From Candidatus Methylophosphatis haderslevensis (GTDB lineage Bacteria > Pseudomonadota > Gammaproteobacteria > Burkholderiales > Rhodocyclaceae): DNA of 64,000 nt. The stretch is taken from positions 48,792 to 112,791 of the forward strand of contig JADJSA010000003.1 in assembly GCA_016711925.1 (NCBI GenBank), given 5' to 3'. Below are positions 51,605-59,449 of this stretch, piece by piece (position 1 is the first letter of the stretch; each line of letters opens with the position of its first letter). Both the position numbers and the translations under genes were made by a program. The notes under the pieces were generated by a model that saw only the letters and a program-made list of their open reading frames with translations, did not search any database and was not told the origin of the DNA.

Positions 51605-53065
51605 ATGCGAGTGATTCAGAAGGCATTGACGTTCGACGATGTCCTGCTCGTGCCCGCCCATTCCAGCATCCTGCCCCGCGATGTCAGCCTGTCCACGCGG
51701 CTGACGCGCAATATCCAGTTGTACATACCGCTGGCTTCCGCCGCGATGGACACCGTTACCGAATCCCGCCTGGCGATTGCCTTGGCGCAGGAAGGTGGCA
51801 TCGGCATCGTGCACAAGAACCTTACAGCCAAGTTGCAAGCGGGCGAGGTTTCCAAGGTCAAACGCTTCGAATCCGGCGTGCTCAAGGATCCGATCACCAT
51901 TCCGCCGACGATGTCGGTGCGCGAAGTGCTCAACCTGACCCGCCAGCACAAGATTTCCGGCCTGCCGGTGGTCGAAGGCAGCCGCGTTGTCGGCATTGTG
52001 ACCAATCGCGACCTGCGTTTCGAGACCAATCTCGATCAACCTGTGTCGAAAATCATGACCCCGCGCGAACGCCTGGTGACAGTGCGCGAGGGCACCTCGA
52101 CCGAGGAGGCCAAAGCCCTGATGCACAAACACCGTCTCGAACGCGTGCTGGTGATCAACGCCGATTACGAACTGCGCGGCCTGGTGACGGTCAAGGACAT
52201 CCTCAAGTCCACCGAGCACCCGCTGGCCGCCAAGGACAGTTTCGGCCGGCTGCGCGTCGGCGCCGCGATCGGCGTGGGCGAGGGCACCGAGGAGCGCGCC
52301 GAACTGCTGGCCGAGGCCGGCGTCGATGTGCTGGTTGTCGATACCGCCCACGGCCATGCCCAGGGCGTGCTCGACCGCGTAAGCTGGGTCAAGAAGCACT
52401 GCCCCAGGGTCGACGTGATCGGCGGCAATATCGCCACGGCGGACGCCGCGCGGGCGCTGGTCGACGCCGGGGCCGACGCGGTGAAGGTCGGCATCGGCCC
52501 GGGCTCGATCTGCACCACCCGCATCGTCGCCGGCGTCGGCGTGCCGCAGATCACCGCGATCGACAACGTGGTCAAGGGCCTCGGCGATTCGGGCGTGCCG
52601 ATGATCGCCGACGGCGGCATCCGCTATTCGGGCGATATCTCCAAGGCGATCGCCGCCGGCGCCAACGTGGTGATGCTCGGCGGCCTGTTTGCCGGCACCG
52701 AGGAAGCGCCCGGCGAAACCGTGCTGTTCCAGGGCCGCTCCTACAAGTCCTATCGCGGCATGGGCTCGCTCGGCGCGATGCAGCAGGGTGCGGCCGACCG
52801 CTATTTCCAGGATGCCGAAGAGAGCGCTGAAAAGCTGGTTCCCGAGGGCATCGAGGGTCGCGTGCCCTACAAGGGTCCGGTGGCCGCGGTGATTCATCAG
52901 TTGTCCGGCGGTCTGCGCGCGTCGATGGGCTATTGCGGGTGCGCGACGATCGACCAGATGCGCAGCAAGGCGGAATTCGTCGAGATCACGACCGCGGGCA
53001 TACGCGAGTCGCACGTCCATGATGTCCAGATCACCAAGGAAGCACCGAATTACCAGGTCGAGTGA
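51605..53065 (+). CDS. guaB: Inosine-5'-monophosphate dehydrogenase
   Basis: NAD-dependent oxidation of IMP to XMP, the rate-limiting step of GMP synthesis. The 486 residues contain LTFDDVLLVPAHSSILPRDV, a CBS-domain pair (about residues 95-205), the substrate loop GIGPGSICTTRIVAGVG with catalytic Cys, DGGIRYSGDISKAIAAGA and the flap motif YRGMGSLGAMQQGAADRYF. It lies directly upstream of guaA in the usual guaBA order. Confidence 0.97.
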   Translation: MRVIQKALTFDDVLLVPAHSSILPRDVSLSTRLTRNIQLYIPLASAAMDTVTESRLAIALAQEGGIGIVHKNLTAKLQAGEVSKVKRFESGVLKDPITIPPTMSVREVLNLTRQHKISGLPVVEGSRVVGIVTNRDLRFETNLDQPVSKIMTPRERLVTVREGTSTEEAKALMHKHRLERVLVINADYELRGLVTVKDILKSTEHPLAAKDSFGRLRVGAAIGVGEGTEERAELLAEAGVDVLVVDTAHGHAQGVLDRVSWVKKHCPRVDVIGGNIATADAARALVDAGADAVKVGIGPGSICTTRIVAGVGVPQITAIDNVVKGLGDSGVPMIADGGIRYSGDISKAIAAGANVVMLGGLFAGTEEAPGETVLFQGRSYKSYRGMGSLGAMQQGAADRYFQDAEESAEKLVPEGIEGRVPYKGPVAAVIHQLSGGLRASMGYCGCATIDQMRSKAEFVEITTAGIRESHVHDVQITKEAPNYQVE

Positions 53066-53150
53066 CGGTGAAGGGGGAAGGGGCGAGGGGTGAGGCGGCG
53101 CAGCCGCACTCTTCTCACCTCTGACGCCTCACTCCTCACCGCCTACCGCA
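53066..53150. repeat. Short low-complexity spacer between guaB and guaA
   Basis: Contains GTGAGGCG and its complement CGCCTCAC about 30 bases apart and several CTCAC-type steps; it could form a weak hairpin. No gene. Confidence 0.4.
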
Positions 53151-54711
53151 ATGCACCAGAAAATCCTCATCCTCGATTTCGGTTCGCAGGTCACGCAACT
53201 GATCGCGCGGCGCGTGCGCGAGCAGCAGGTCTATTGCGAGATTCACCCGTTCGATGTCAGCGCGGCATTCGTTCGCGATTTCGCCCCGCGCGGCGTCATT
53301 CTGTCGGGCGGGCCGAATTCGGTCTATGAAGCCGAGGACTGGCGCGCCCCGCAATGCGTCTTTGAACTCGGCGTGCCGGTGCTGGGCATCTGCTACGGCA
53401 TGCAGACCATGGCCCAGCAGCTCGGCGGCACGGTCGAGAGTTCGGGCAAGCGCGAGTTCGGCTACGCCGAAATCCGCGCGCACGGCCATTCCGCCCTGTT
53501 CCAGGGCATCGAGGATCGCAGCAACACGCAGGGCCACGGCCTGCTCGACGTGTGGATGAGTCACGGCGACAAGGTCACCGCGTTGCCGTCCGGCTTCAAG
53601 ATCATCGGCAGCAATGAGTCGACGCCGGTCGCCGCCATGGCGGACGAATCGCGCGGCTTCTATGCGGTGCAGTTCCACCCCGAGGTCACCCACACGATCA
53701 AGGGCCGCAGATGATCGCCCGCTTCGTGCACGACATCTGCGGCTGCCACCACGACTGGAACATGCCCGATTACGTGAACGAGGCGGTCGCGCGGATTCGC
53801 GCCCAGGTCGGCAGCGACGAGGTGATCCTCGGCCTTTCCGGCGGCGTCGATTCGAGCGTGGCGGCTGCGCTGATCCACCGTGCGATCGGCGAGCAACTTA
53901 CCTGCGTGTTCGTCGACAACGGCCTGCTGCGCCTGAACGAGGCGGCGCAGGTGATGGAAACCTTCGGTCGCAATCTCGGCCTCAGGGTGATTCACGTTGA
54001 TGCCGCCGGGCAGTTCATGGGACACCTGAAAGGCGTTGCGGACCCGGAACAGAAACGCAAGATCATCGGCCGCGAGTTCGTCGAGGTGTTTCAGGCCGAG
54101 GCGCAAAAGCTGCCCAATGCCAAATGGCTGGCGCAGGGCACGATCTACCCCGACGTGATCGAGTCGGCCGGCGGCAAGACCAAGAAGGCGCACACCATCA
54201 AGAGCCACCACAACGTCGGCGGGCTGCCCGAGACGCTCAATCTCAAGCTGCTCGAACCGCTGCGCGAACTGTTCAAGGACGAGGTGCGCGAACTCGGCGT
54301 GGCGCTCGGCCTGCCGCACGAGATGGTGTATCGCCATCCGTTCCCCGGCCCGGGTCTGGGGTGCGCATCCTCGGCGAAGTCAATGCGACGTTCGCCGACC
54401 TGCTGCGCCGGGCCGATGCAATCTTCATCGACGAACTGCGCGCCGCCGACTGGTACGACAAGACCTCGCAGGCTTTTGCCGTGTTTTTGCCGGTGAAGAG
54501 CGTCGGCGTGATGGGCGACGGCCGCACCTACGAATACGTGGTCGCCCTGCGCGCGGTGCAGACGCAGGATTTTATGACCGCCCACTGGGCCGAACTACCC
54601 CATGCGCTGCTCGGCCGGGTGTCCAACCGCATCATCAACGAGGTGCGCGGCATCAACCGCGTGGTCTACGACATCTCCGGCAAACCGCCCGCGACCATCG
54701 AGTGGGAATAA
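53151..54711 (+). pseudogene. guaA: GMP synthase (glutamine-hydrolysing), two single-base frameshifts
   Basis: Amidates XMP to GMP. The glutamine amidotransferase domain is complete (ILILDFGSQVTQLIARRVRE, nucleophile in GICYGMQTMAQQLGG, FHPEVTHT). The ATP pyrophosphatase domain follows in the next frame (VILGLSGGVDSSVAAALIHR). The dimerisation domain (VRILGEVNATFADLLRRADA to PPATIEWE) is in a third frame. A missing G between 53708 and 53709 and a missing C between 54360 and 54361 account for both shifts. Restoring them gives a normal full-length enzyme, so sequencing error is likely. Confidence 0.92.
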
Positions 54712-54712
54712 A
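54682..54712 (+). other. Predicted integration site (attL) at guaA 3' end
   Basis: The last codons of guaA (PPATIEWE) are the conserved target used by many guaA-specific genomic islands. A tyrosine integrase gene in the same orientation follows 222 bases downstream and conjugation genes lie beyond, so this is the expected left attachment site. The matching right end is outside the window. Confidence 0.4.
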
Positions 54713-54723
54713 ATATCATCATT

Positions 54724-54807
54724 TCAAGTCGTCTCACGCCGTCCGGTTTTAAAGCAATTTACCCGCTATAACAACCAGTTAGCGTCTCAAGTCGTCTCAC
54801 GCCGTCC
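54724..54807 (+). repeat. Pair of 21-bp direct repeats behind guaA
   Basis: Two identical 21-base sequences beginning TCAAGTCGTCTCACG occupy 54724-54744 and 54787-54807, 63 bases apart. Their position between the guaA stop and the integrase gene suggests integrase arm-binding sites or part of the attachment region. Confidence 0.7.
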
Positions 54808-54876
54808 TAGTAAAGCCCGACTAAAGTGTCGGTATTGCTGACGGTATTGAGATCTGGTCCTTGAACGACCCAAGTT

Positions 54877-54916
54877 GATACCGTCAACTACGTTGACGGT
54901 ATCGGTTGACGGTATC
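54877..54916. promoter_or_regulatory. Palindromic operator-like repeats before integrase gene
   Basis: The 12-mer GTTGACGGTATC occurs at 54892-54903 and 54905-54916, and its exact inverse at 54877-54888 with only three bases between inverse and first copy. A related TGACGGTATT is at 54839-54848. The array ends about 18 bases before the integrase ATG and is probably a binding site for an excisionase/regulator or for the integrase itself. Confidence 0.65.
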
Positions 54917-54933
54917 AGTTTACGGAGGATCAG

Positions 54934-56214
54934 ATGCTCACTGACATGCAGTTGAGGGCGTTGAAGCCCACTGGGAAGATTTACAAGGTTGCCGACCAGC
55001 AGGGGCTCTATGTCGCTGTTACGCGGACAGGGGTTGTCAGTTTCCGGTTTGACTACCGGGTGAATGGACGCCGCGAGACCCTGGTGATAGGCAAGTACGA
55101 CCCGACAGTCGGCGCCAAGAAGCCGCGCGAACTGGACGAGTTGGACTACGGCATGTCCCTGTCTCTGGCAGAAGCGCGCCTATTGATGACACGGGCGCAC
55201 AGATCGATCGAGCAGGGCGTGAGTCCCTCACGTTCCAAGGTTGAGAAGCGGACCGAAGCTGCTGACGCGCTCACGTTTGGTAGTTGGGCAGAAAAGTACT
55301 TCGCAGAGGCTGATCTGGCCGAGTCCACAAAGGCTATGCGTAAGTCGGTCTATGATCGCAACTTGGCGGACGAATTTGGCCGTCTGAAACTGGAAGAAAT
55401 CACCCCGGTGCGTCTGATGGCCAGATGCGAGAAGATCAAAGAGCGTGGCGCGGCAGCGCCGGCCGTCCACGCTCGCGAGATCGTGTTGCAGGTATTTCGC
55501 TTCATTCAGGCCCGCGGATTGAAGATCGATAATCCCGCCGAGTCGATTCGACCCAGTGCCATTGCCACCTTCAAAGCTCGCGACAGAGCGCTAACACCGG
55601 CCGAGATTCATACCTTTTTCAGCGCGCTTGAGCAGACGGCGACGATGTCCACGTTGCGCCTAGCGGTCAAGTTCATGTTGCTGACACTGGTGCGCAAGAC
55701 GGAGTTCATCGAGGCTAAGTGGGATGAGGTGAACTTTGAGACGGCAATCTGGACGATCCCAAAGGAGCGTATGAAGGCAGGGCGCCCGCACAATGTGTAC
55801 CTGAGCCAGCAGGCGCTCGATATTCTGGTGGCCTTCAAAACTTGCTTCAGTGCCAGTTCGTACCTGCATCCGGGACGGTACGAGACCGAGTTGCCTATCA
55901 GTTCGGCCACGCTGAACCGGGTGATCGACGCCACCGTGAAAGTGGTCCATGATCGGGGCGAGGACTTTGATCCCTTCACCGTGCATGATTTGCGGCGCAC
56001 GGCCAGCACGCTACTGCATGAGGCCGGCTTTAACAGCGACTGGATCGAGAAATGCCTTGCACATGAACAGCGCGGTGTACGTGCAATTTACAACAAGGCT
56101 GAGTACGCCGAGCAGCGCCGAGCAATGCTTCAGGCCTGGGCTGACATGTTGGATGCCTGGATCAAAAATAGCGCCAGCGTGGTGCCCATTCGACGGGGTG
56201 CTGGCGTTGCTTGA
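54934..56214 (+). CDS. int: Tyrosine recombinase / integrase with Arm-DNA-binding domain (DUF4102)
   Basis: 426 residues. It has an N-terminal arm-binding domain (LTDMQLRALKPTGKIYKVAD), a central SAM-like core-binding domain and a catalytic domain with Arg254 (LVRKTEF), a lysine in IPKERMKAGRPH, His351 and Arg354 (HDLRRTAS), His377 (CLAHEQRG) and nucleophile Tyr386 (YNKAEYAEQRR). All catalytic residues are present. GGAGGA precedes the ATG. The position directly after guaA in the same direction is typical of guaA-targeting islands. Confidence 0.95.
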   Translation: MLTDMQLRALKPTGKIYKVADQQGLYVAVTRTGVVSFRFDYRVNGRRETLVIGKYDPTVGAKKPRELDELDYGMSLSLAEARLLMTRAHRSIEQGVSPSRSKVEKRTEAADALTFGSWAEKYFAEADLAESTKAMRKSVYDRNLADEFGRLKLEEITPVRLMARCEKIKERGAAAPAVHAREIVLQVFRFIQARGLKIDNPAESIRPSAIATFKARDRALTPAEIHTFFSALEQTATMSTLRLAVKFMLLTLVRKTEFIEAKWDEVNFETAIWTIPKERMKAGRPHNVYLSQQALDILVAFKTCFSASSYLHPGRYETELPISSATLNRVIDATVKVVHDRGEDFDPFTVHDLRRTASTLLHEAGFNSDWIEKCLAHEQRGVRAIYNKAEYAEQRRAMLQAWADMLDAWIKNSASVVPIRRGAGVA

Positions 56215-56229
56215 AGTATGAATACGCTC

Positions 56230-56303
56230 AGTCCGAAATAGATCTACAATTTTCGGACATTACTTCTTGCAAATTGTCCGAAAAGTTATACAAATATCGG
56301 ACA
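56230..56303. promoter_or_regulatory. Four half-site operator before abiEi
   Basis: The motif TTTTCGGACA (56250-56259) and its exact inverse TGTCCGAAAA (56275-56284) are flanked by further half sites GTCCGAAAT (56231-56239) and ATCGGACA (56296-56303), giving two nested inverted pairs just before the abiEi start. AbiEi antitoxins are known to repress their own promoter through inverted repeats, which this fits. Confidence 0.65.
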
Positions 56304-56312
56304 AGGAACCCC

Positions 56313-57032
56313 ATGTCTGATCTCAAATCCGCCATCTCGTCGCAAATCAATGCCGCCGGTCCAGGCCATGTCTGGGTGCCGACCGACTTTGCACATCTCG
56401 GCAACCGTGATGCGATCGACAAGACGCTCCAGCGCATGGTGCTGGCGGGTGACCTGCGGCGTATTGATCGAGGTTTATACGACAAGCCCAGCATCAACCG
56501 TCTGACCCAGCGTCCCAGCACTCCCGACTATCGCGCGATTGTCGATGCCATCGCGCGGCGCGACCAACTGCGTCTGCTGGTGGATGGGATGACCGCAGCC
56601 AACGATCTTGGCCTGACGGATGCCGTCCCGGCTCGTGTCACCCTTCATACCGACGCACGTCGCCGGGCGATCAAGCTCGACAAACTTGTCATCGACTTCA
56701 AGCAAACCGCCCCCAGTCGCCTTTATTGGGCTGATCGTCCCGCCATGCGAGTTGTGCAGGCCCTACATTGGCTGAAGGACACGCTGATCTCCGACCATGA
56801 CCACATCGTGAACCGACTAAGCCAACTACTCGTCGATTCCGCCCAAGGGGCTGCGATCTGCCAGGACCTGCGCGATGGCTTCAACGTGCTGCCGGCGTGG
56901 ATGCAAAGTCTGGTCCGTGATCTACCTGGTTGTGATCCACTGGGGGCCGTACCCATGACCTTGCAGGCGCCTAGCGGCGTGAAGCCCCCGGCAGATTCAT
57001 CTTGGGCCAAGGGCATAAGGGGGGTCCGTTGA
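56313..57032 (+). CDS. Type IV antitoxin AbiEi-like transcriptional regulator (DUF6088)
   Basis: 239 residues. An N-terminal winged helix (VWVPTDFAHLGNRDAIDKTL, with LQRMVLAGDLRRIDRGLYD) is followed by an antitoxin domain typical of AbiEi/DUF6088. It is expected to repress the operon and to neutralise the AbiEii nucleotidyltransferase without binding it. The ATG at 56313 comes directly after the operator array. Its stop overlaps the TTG start of the toxin gene (TTGA). Confidence 0.88.
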   Translation: MSDLKSAISSQINAAGPGHVWVPTDFAHLGNRDAIDKTLQRMVLAGDLRRIDRGLYDKPSINRLTQRPSTPDYRAIVDAIARRDQLRLLVDGMTAANDLGLTDAVPARVTLHTDARRRAIKLDKLVIDFKQTAPSRLYWADRPAMRVVQALHWLKDTLISDHDHIVNRLSQLLVDSAQGAAICQDLRDGFNVLPAWMQSLVRDLPGCDPLGAVPMTLQAPSGVKPPADSSWAKGIRGVR

Positions 57033-58098
57033 ACCCTTCATTTCACGATGTCATCACCGCTGCCGATGGTGATCGGCTCGATTTGTTTCTCGGTGCAGCC
57101 ACGCGCTTGGGTACGGCGGTTCAGAACGTCGAGAAGGACTTCTGGGTCTGCTGGACCCTGGATGCCTTGTTCAACGGCTTGGCTACTGGCGGACCTCGGC
57201 TCTTGTTCAAGGGGGCACTTCCCTGTCCAAGGCCTTCGGCCTGATCTCCCGCTTCTCCGAGGACATCGACATCACGGTTTTTCGTGGCGATCTGGGACAG
57301 GCCGCCGAGGTGGCGGAACTGGACGCCTTGAGCGGCAAGAAGCGCCGGGCTCGTCTTGAAGCCATCCGGCTGGCTTGCCAAGCCTACATCGTCGGCCCGT
57401 TGGCGGATGAATTCACTCAGATCGCCGCTGCCGTCATTCCCGATGGCCGCTTCCGCCTGGAACTCGATCCGGACGACAAAGACGGCCAGACCCTGCTGTT
57501 TTGGTATCCCGCCGTCACGCCCACGACCAACGACTACATCCGCTCCGCCGTGAAAATCGAGTCCGGTGCGAAGTCGGCACTCGACCCCCACATAGCGGCA
57601 ACGGTCACGCCATACGTTGCGCAGGACTTGCCGACGCTGGATCTCACCGTAAGCAAGGTGATCACCGTCAAGCCGGAGCGCACCTTCTGGGACAAGGTCA
57701 TCATCCTGCATGGCTTGCGGCAGTGGCACGACCGTCGCGGAGAACTGCGGCACGGCGGGCAGCGCGTCTCGCGCCACTATTACGATGTGCACCAACTGAT
57801 GCAGGCAAGCGGATCGCACGAGTGGCAGGCCGATCAGGCACTCGCTATAGATTGCGCTCACCACGCCAGGCTTTTCTTCGGCAGTGCCGACCTGGGGCTG
57901 GATGCCGCCCGACCCGGTACATTCACGCTCGTGCCCAGTCCGGCGATGTGTGTAGCGCTCGCCAAAGACTACGCAGCGATGGCCGGCATGGTTTTCGGCG
58001 AAGTTCCACAGCTTGACGCGGTACTTGCCAACGTCGAGCGATTCGAACAGATCGTCAATGGGACAGCGAAGGCCGTACCGCTCGTGCCGAAGGAGTAG
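57029..58098 (+). pseudogene. AbiEii/AbiGii-type nucleotidyltransferase toxin, frameshifted in G tract
   Basis: The first frame (LNPSFHDVITAADGDRLDLF to GGPRLLFKG) and the second (TSLSKAFGLISRFSEDIDI onward, to VPLVPKE) are halves of one AbiEii toxin. The nucleotidyltransferase motif, Gly-Gly-Thr-Ser with downstream Asp-x-Asp (SEDIDITVF), spans the break. The run of five Gs at 57211-57215 needs one more G to rejoin the frames. The repaired protein would have about 356 residues, family length. AbiEii proteins transfer nucleotides (to tRNA in studied cases) and cause growth arrest on phage infection. The break may be a sequencing error, a true inactivation or a phase switch. Confidence 0.85.
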
Positions 58099-58103
58099 GC
58101 TCC

Positions 58104-59018
58104 GTGAACGACTATTTTAGCGACCGGGAAAATGGGCCGCGGGCGCGAACCGAGCAGGTGATTTCACCCGCCGTCTGGGCGGGCTTGGTGGCAACGGTAC
58201 AGGCCCTGATCAACAGCGGAGCCTTCGGGTTACGTTTTCCCGCGCGCTGTCCAGATGGACAAGCCGTTTGCGGTTGCGATACGGATGCTCTGGCCGCTTC
58301 CGTGATTGCGGAGATGCCGGGGTTGGCTTGGCCGCTCGAAACCACGTGTCTGGTGGATGAAGGTTTCCTGTCGCAGCGAGAGCCCTTTGCGCCGGACACG
58401 CTGCTCATCATGGATTTCATCGAGTTCATCTACGCTTCGGTAGCGAAGCCGATTCCAGGCAAACACCACGATTTCTTCAGCCACCACCATTTGACCTTCG
58501 ACCAACAGTCGGGACAGGAGGAGTTCCGGGCGACCATCAATCGCATCTTTTCGCGCAACGGCGTGGCCTTCGAGATGTTGTCGACCGGCCGCATCGTGCG
58601 CGTGCTTCCGCCGGTACTTGGGGAAGAGTTGAAGCGGACAGTCTTTCGGACTGGAGACCGGACCCTCGACAACATGCTGGAGGAGTGTCGGACCAAGTTT
58701 TCTGACCGAAATCCTCTGGTGCGGCGCGAGGCCTTGGAGCGCTTGTGGGATGGGTGGGAGCGGCTCAAGTCTCTTGCGGACCCCGGCGACAAGAAGAGAT
58801 CTATCAAGATCATTCTCGATGCCACCGCCGTAGAGCCATCACTCCGGGCACGAATGGAGGAAGAGGCGACAGAACTGACGTCCATCGGAAACAGTCATCT
58901 CATTCGTCATTCAGAAATCAACCAAGTGCCAGTCATCGACGTGGATCAGGTCGACTATCTGTTTCATCGCCTGTTCGCGATGATCCAGTTGGTATTGAGG
59001 AAAAAGGGCTCCGCATGA
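58104..59018 (+). CDS. AbiJ-NTD4-like protein, putative abortive infection component
   Basis: 304 residues. The N-terminal half carries MNDYFSDRENGPRARTEQVI, FPARCPDGQAVCGCD, and HDFFSHHHLTFDQQSGQEEF with FSRNGVAFEM, which I recognise as the AbiJ N-terminal domain 4 style. The C-terminal half (RNPLVRREALERLWDGWERL to the end, with NSHLIRHSE and a final LFHRLFAMIQLVL helix) looks like a HEPN-type helical domain. It follows the AbiE toxin by 5 bases, so it is likely co-transcribed. The function is inferred from family and context only. Confidence 0.7.
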   Translation: MNDYFSDRENGPRARTEQVISPAVWAGLVATVQALINSGAFGLRFPARCPDGQAVCGCDTDALAASVIAEMPGLAWPLETTCLVDEGFLSQREPFAPDTLLIMDFIEFIYASVAKPIPGKHHDFFSHHHLTFDQQSGQEEFRATINRIFSRNGVAFEMLSTGRIVRVLPPVLGEELKRTVFRTGDRTLDNMLEECRTKFSDRNPLVRREALERLWDGWERLKSLADPGDKKRSIKIILDATAVEPSLRARMEEEATELTSIGNSHLIRHSEINQVPVIDVDQVDYLFHRLFAMIQLVLRKKGSA

Positions 59019-59125
59019 GAAATGATCCGGGGCGGCGGGGCTTGGTGGTGGAAATGTTGGCTGGGTAGCCGGCCACACGCTTGCAACCTACACCATCAGC
59101 GTTAGGCTGAATCCAGGAGGCAGAA

Positions 59126-59449
59126 ATGAGAAAACTCATCTTCATGGTTTTCATCGCGCTGGGCGCGCTGATCGGCTTGATCGCTGCTGCGAATACCGAT
59201 TGGGGAACCCGCCTTGTGATGATGGGCGTCGGCGCACTTTTCGGAGCGCCCATTGGCGGGGCTCTGGCTAGCATTGGTAGGAAGGGGCGGCAGCGTCTCG
59301 AATGGGACGAGAATCCACTCCCTGGGATGGGCACCACGCCGAAGGATTTGGCCGCGAACTACTGGCGCGACAAAGGCCACCCACCGTTCATGAAGCCGTC
59401 TGAAGCTGAACCCGACAAGCACATGTTCGACCCGGATAGACTCGGCTGA
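59126..59449 (+). CDS. Small membrane protein next to conjugation genes
   Basis: 107 residues. Two hydrophobic segments (LIFMVFIALGALIGLIAAA and LVMMGVGALFGAPIGGALAS) are followed by a polar, proline-rich C-terminal tail (ENPLPGMGTTPKDLAANYWR). AGGAGG lies before the ATG. Its end directly abuts the end of traG on the other strand. Probably an ICE accessory protein, conceivably entry exclusion, which in F/SXT-type systems is encoded next to traG; this is only positional inference. Confidence 0.6.
   Translation: MRKLIFMVFIALGALIGLIAAANTDWGTRLVMMGVGALFGAPIGGALASIGRKGRQRLEWDENPLPGMGTTPKDLAANYWRDKGHPPFMKPSEAEPDKHMFDPDRLG

Noticed and set aside
53066..53150. Riboswitch or attenuator between guaB and guaA
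   Set aside because: Only low-complexity inverted CTCAC/GTGAG steps; no purine-riboswitch core or terminator.
54712..54933. tRNA or small RNA gene as ICE integration site
   Set aside because: No cloverleaf could be drawn; guaA itself is the better target.
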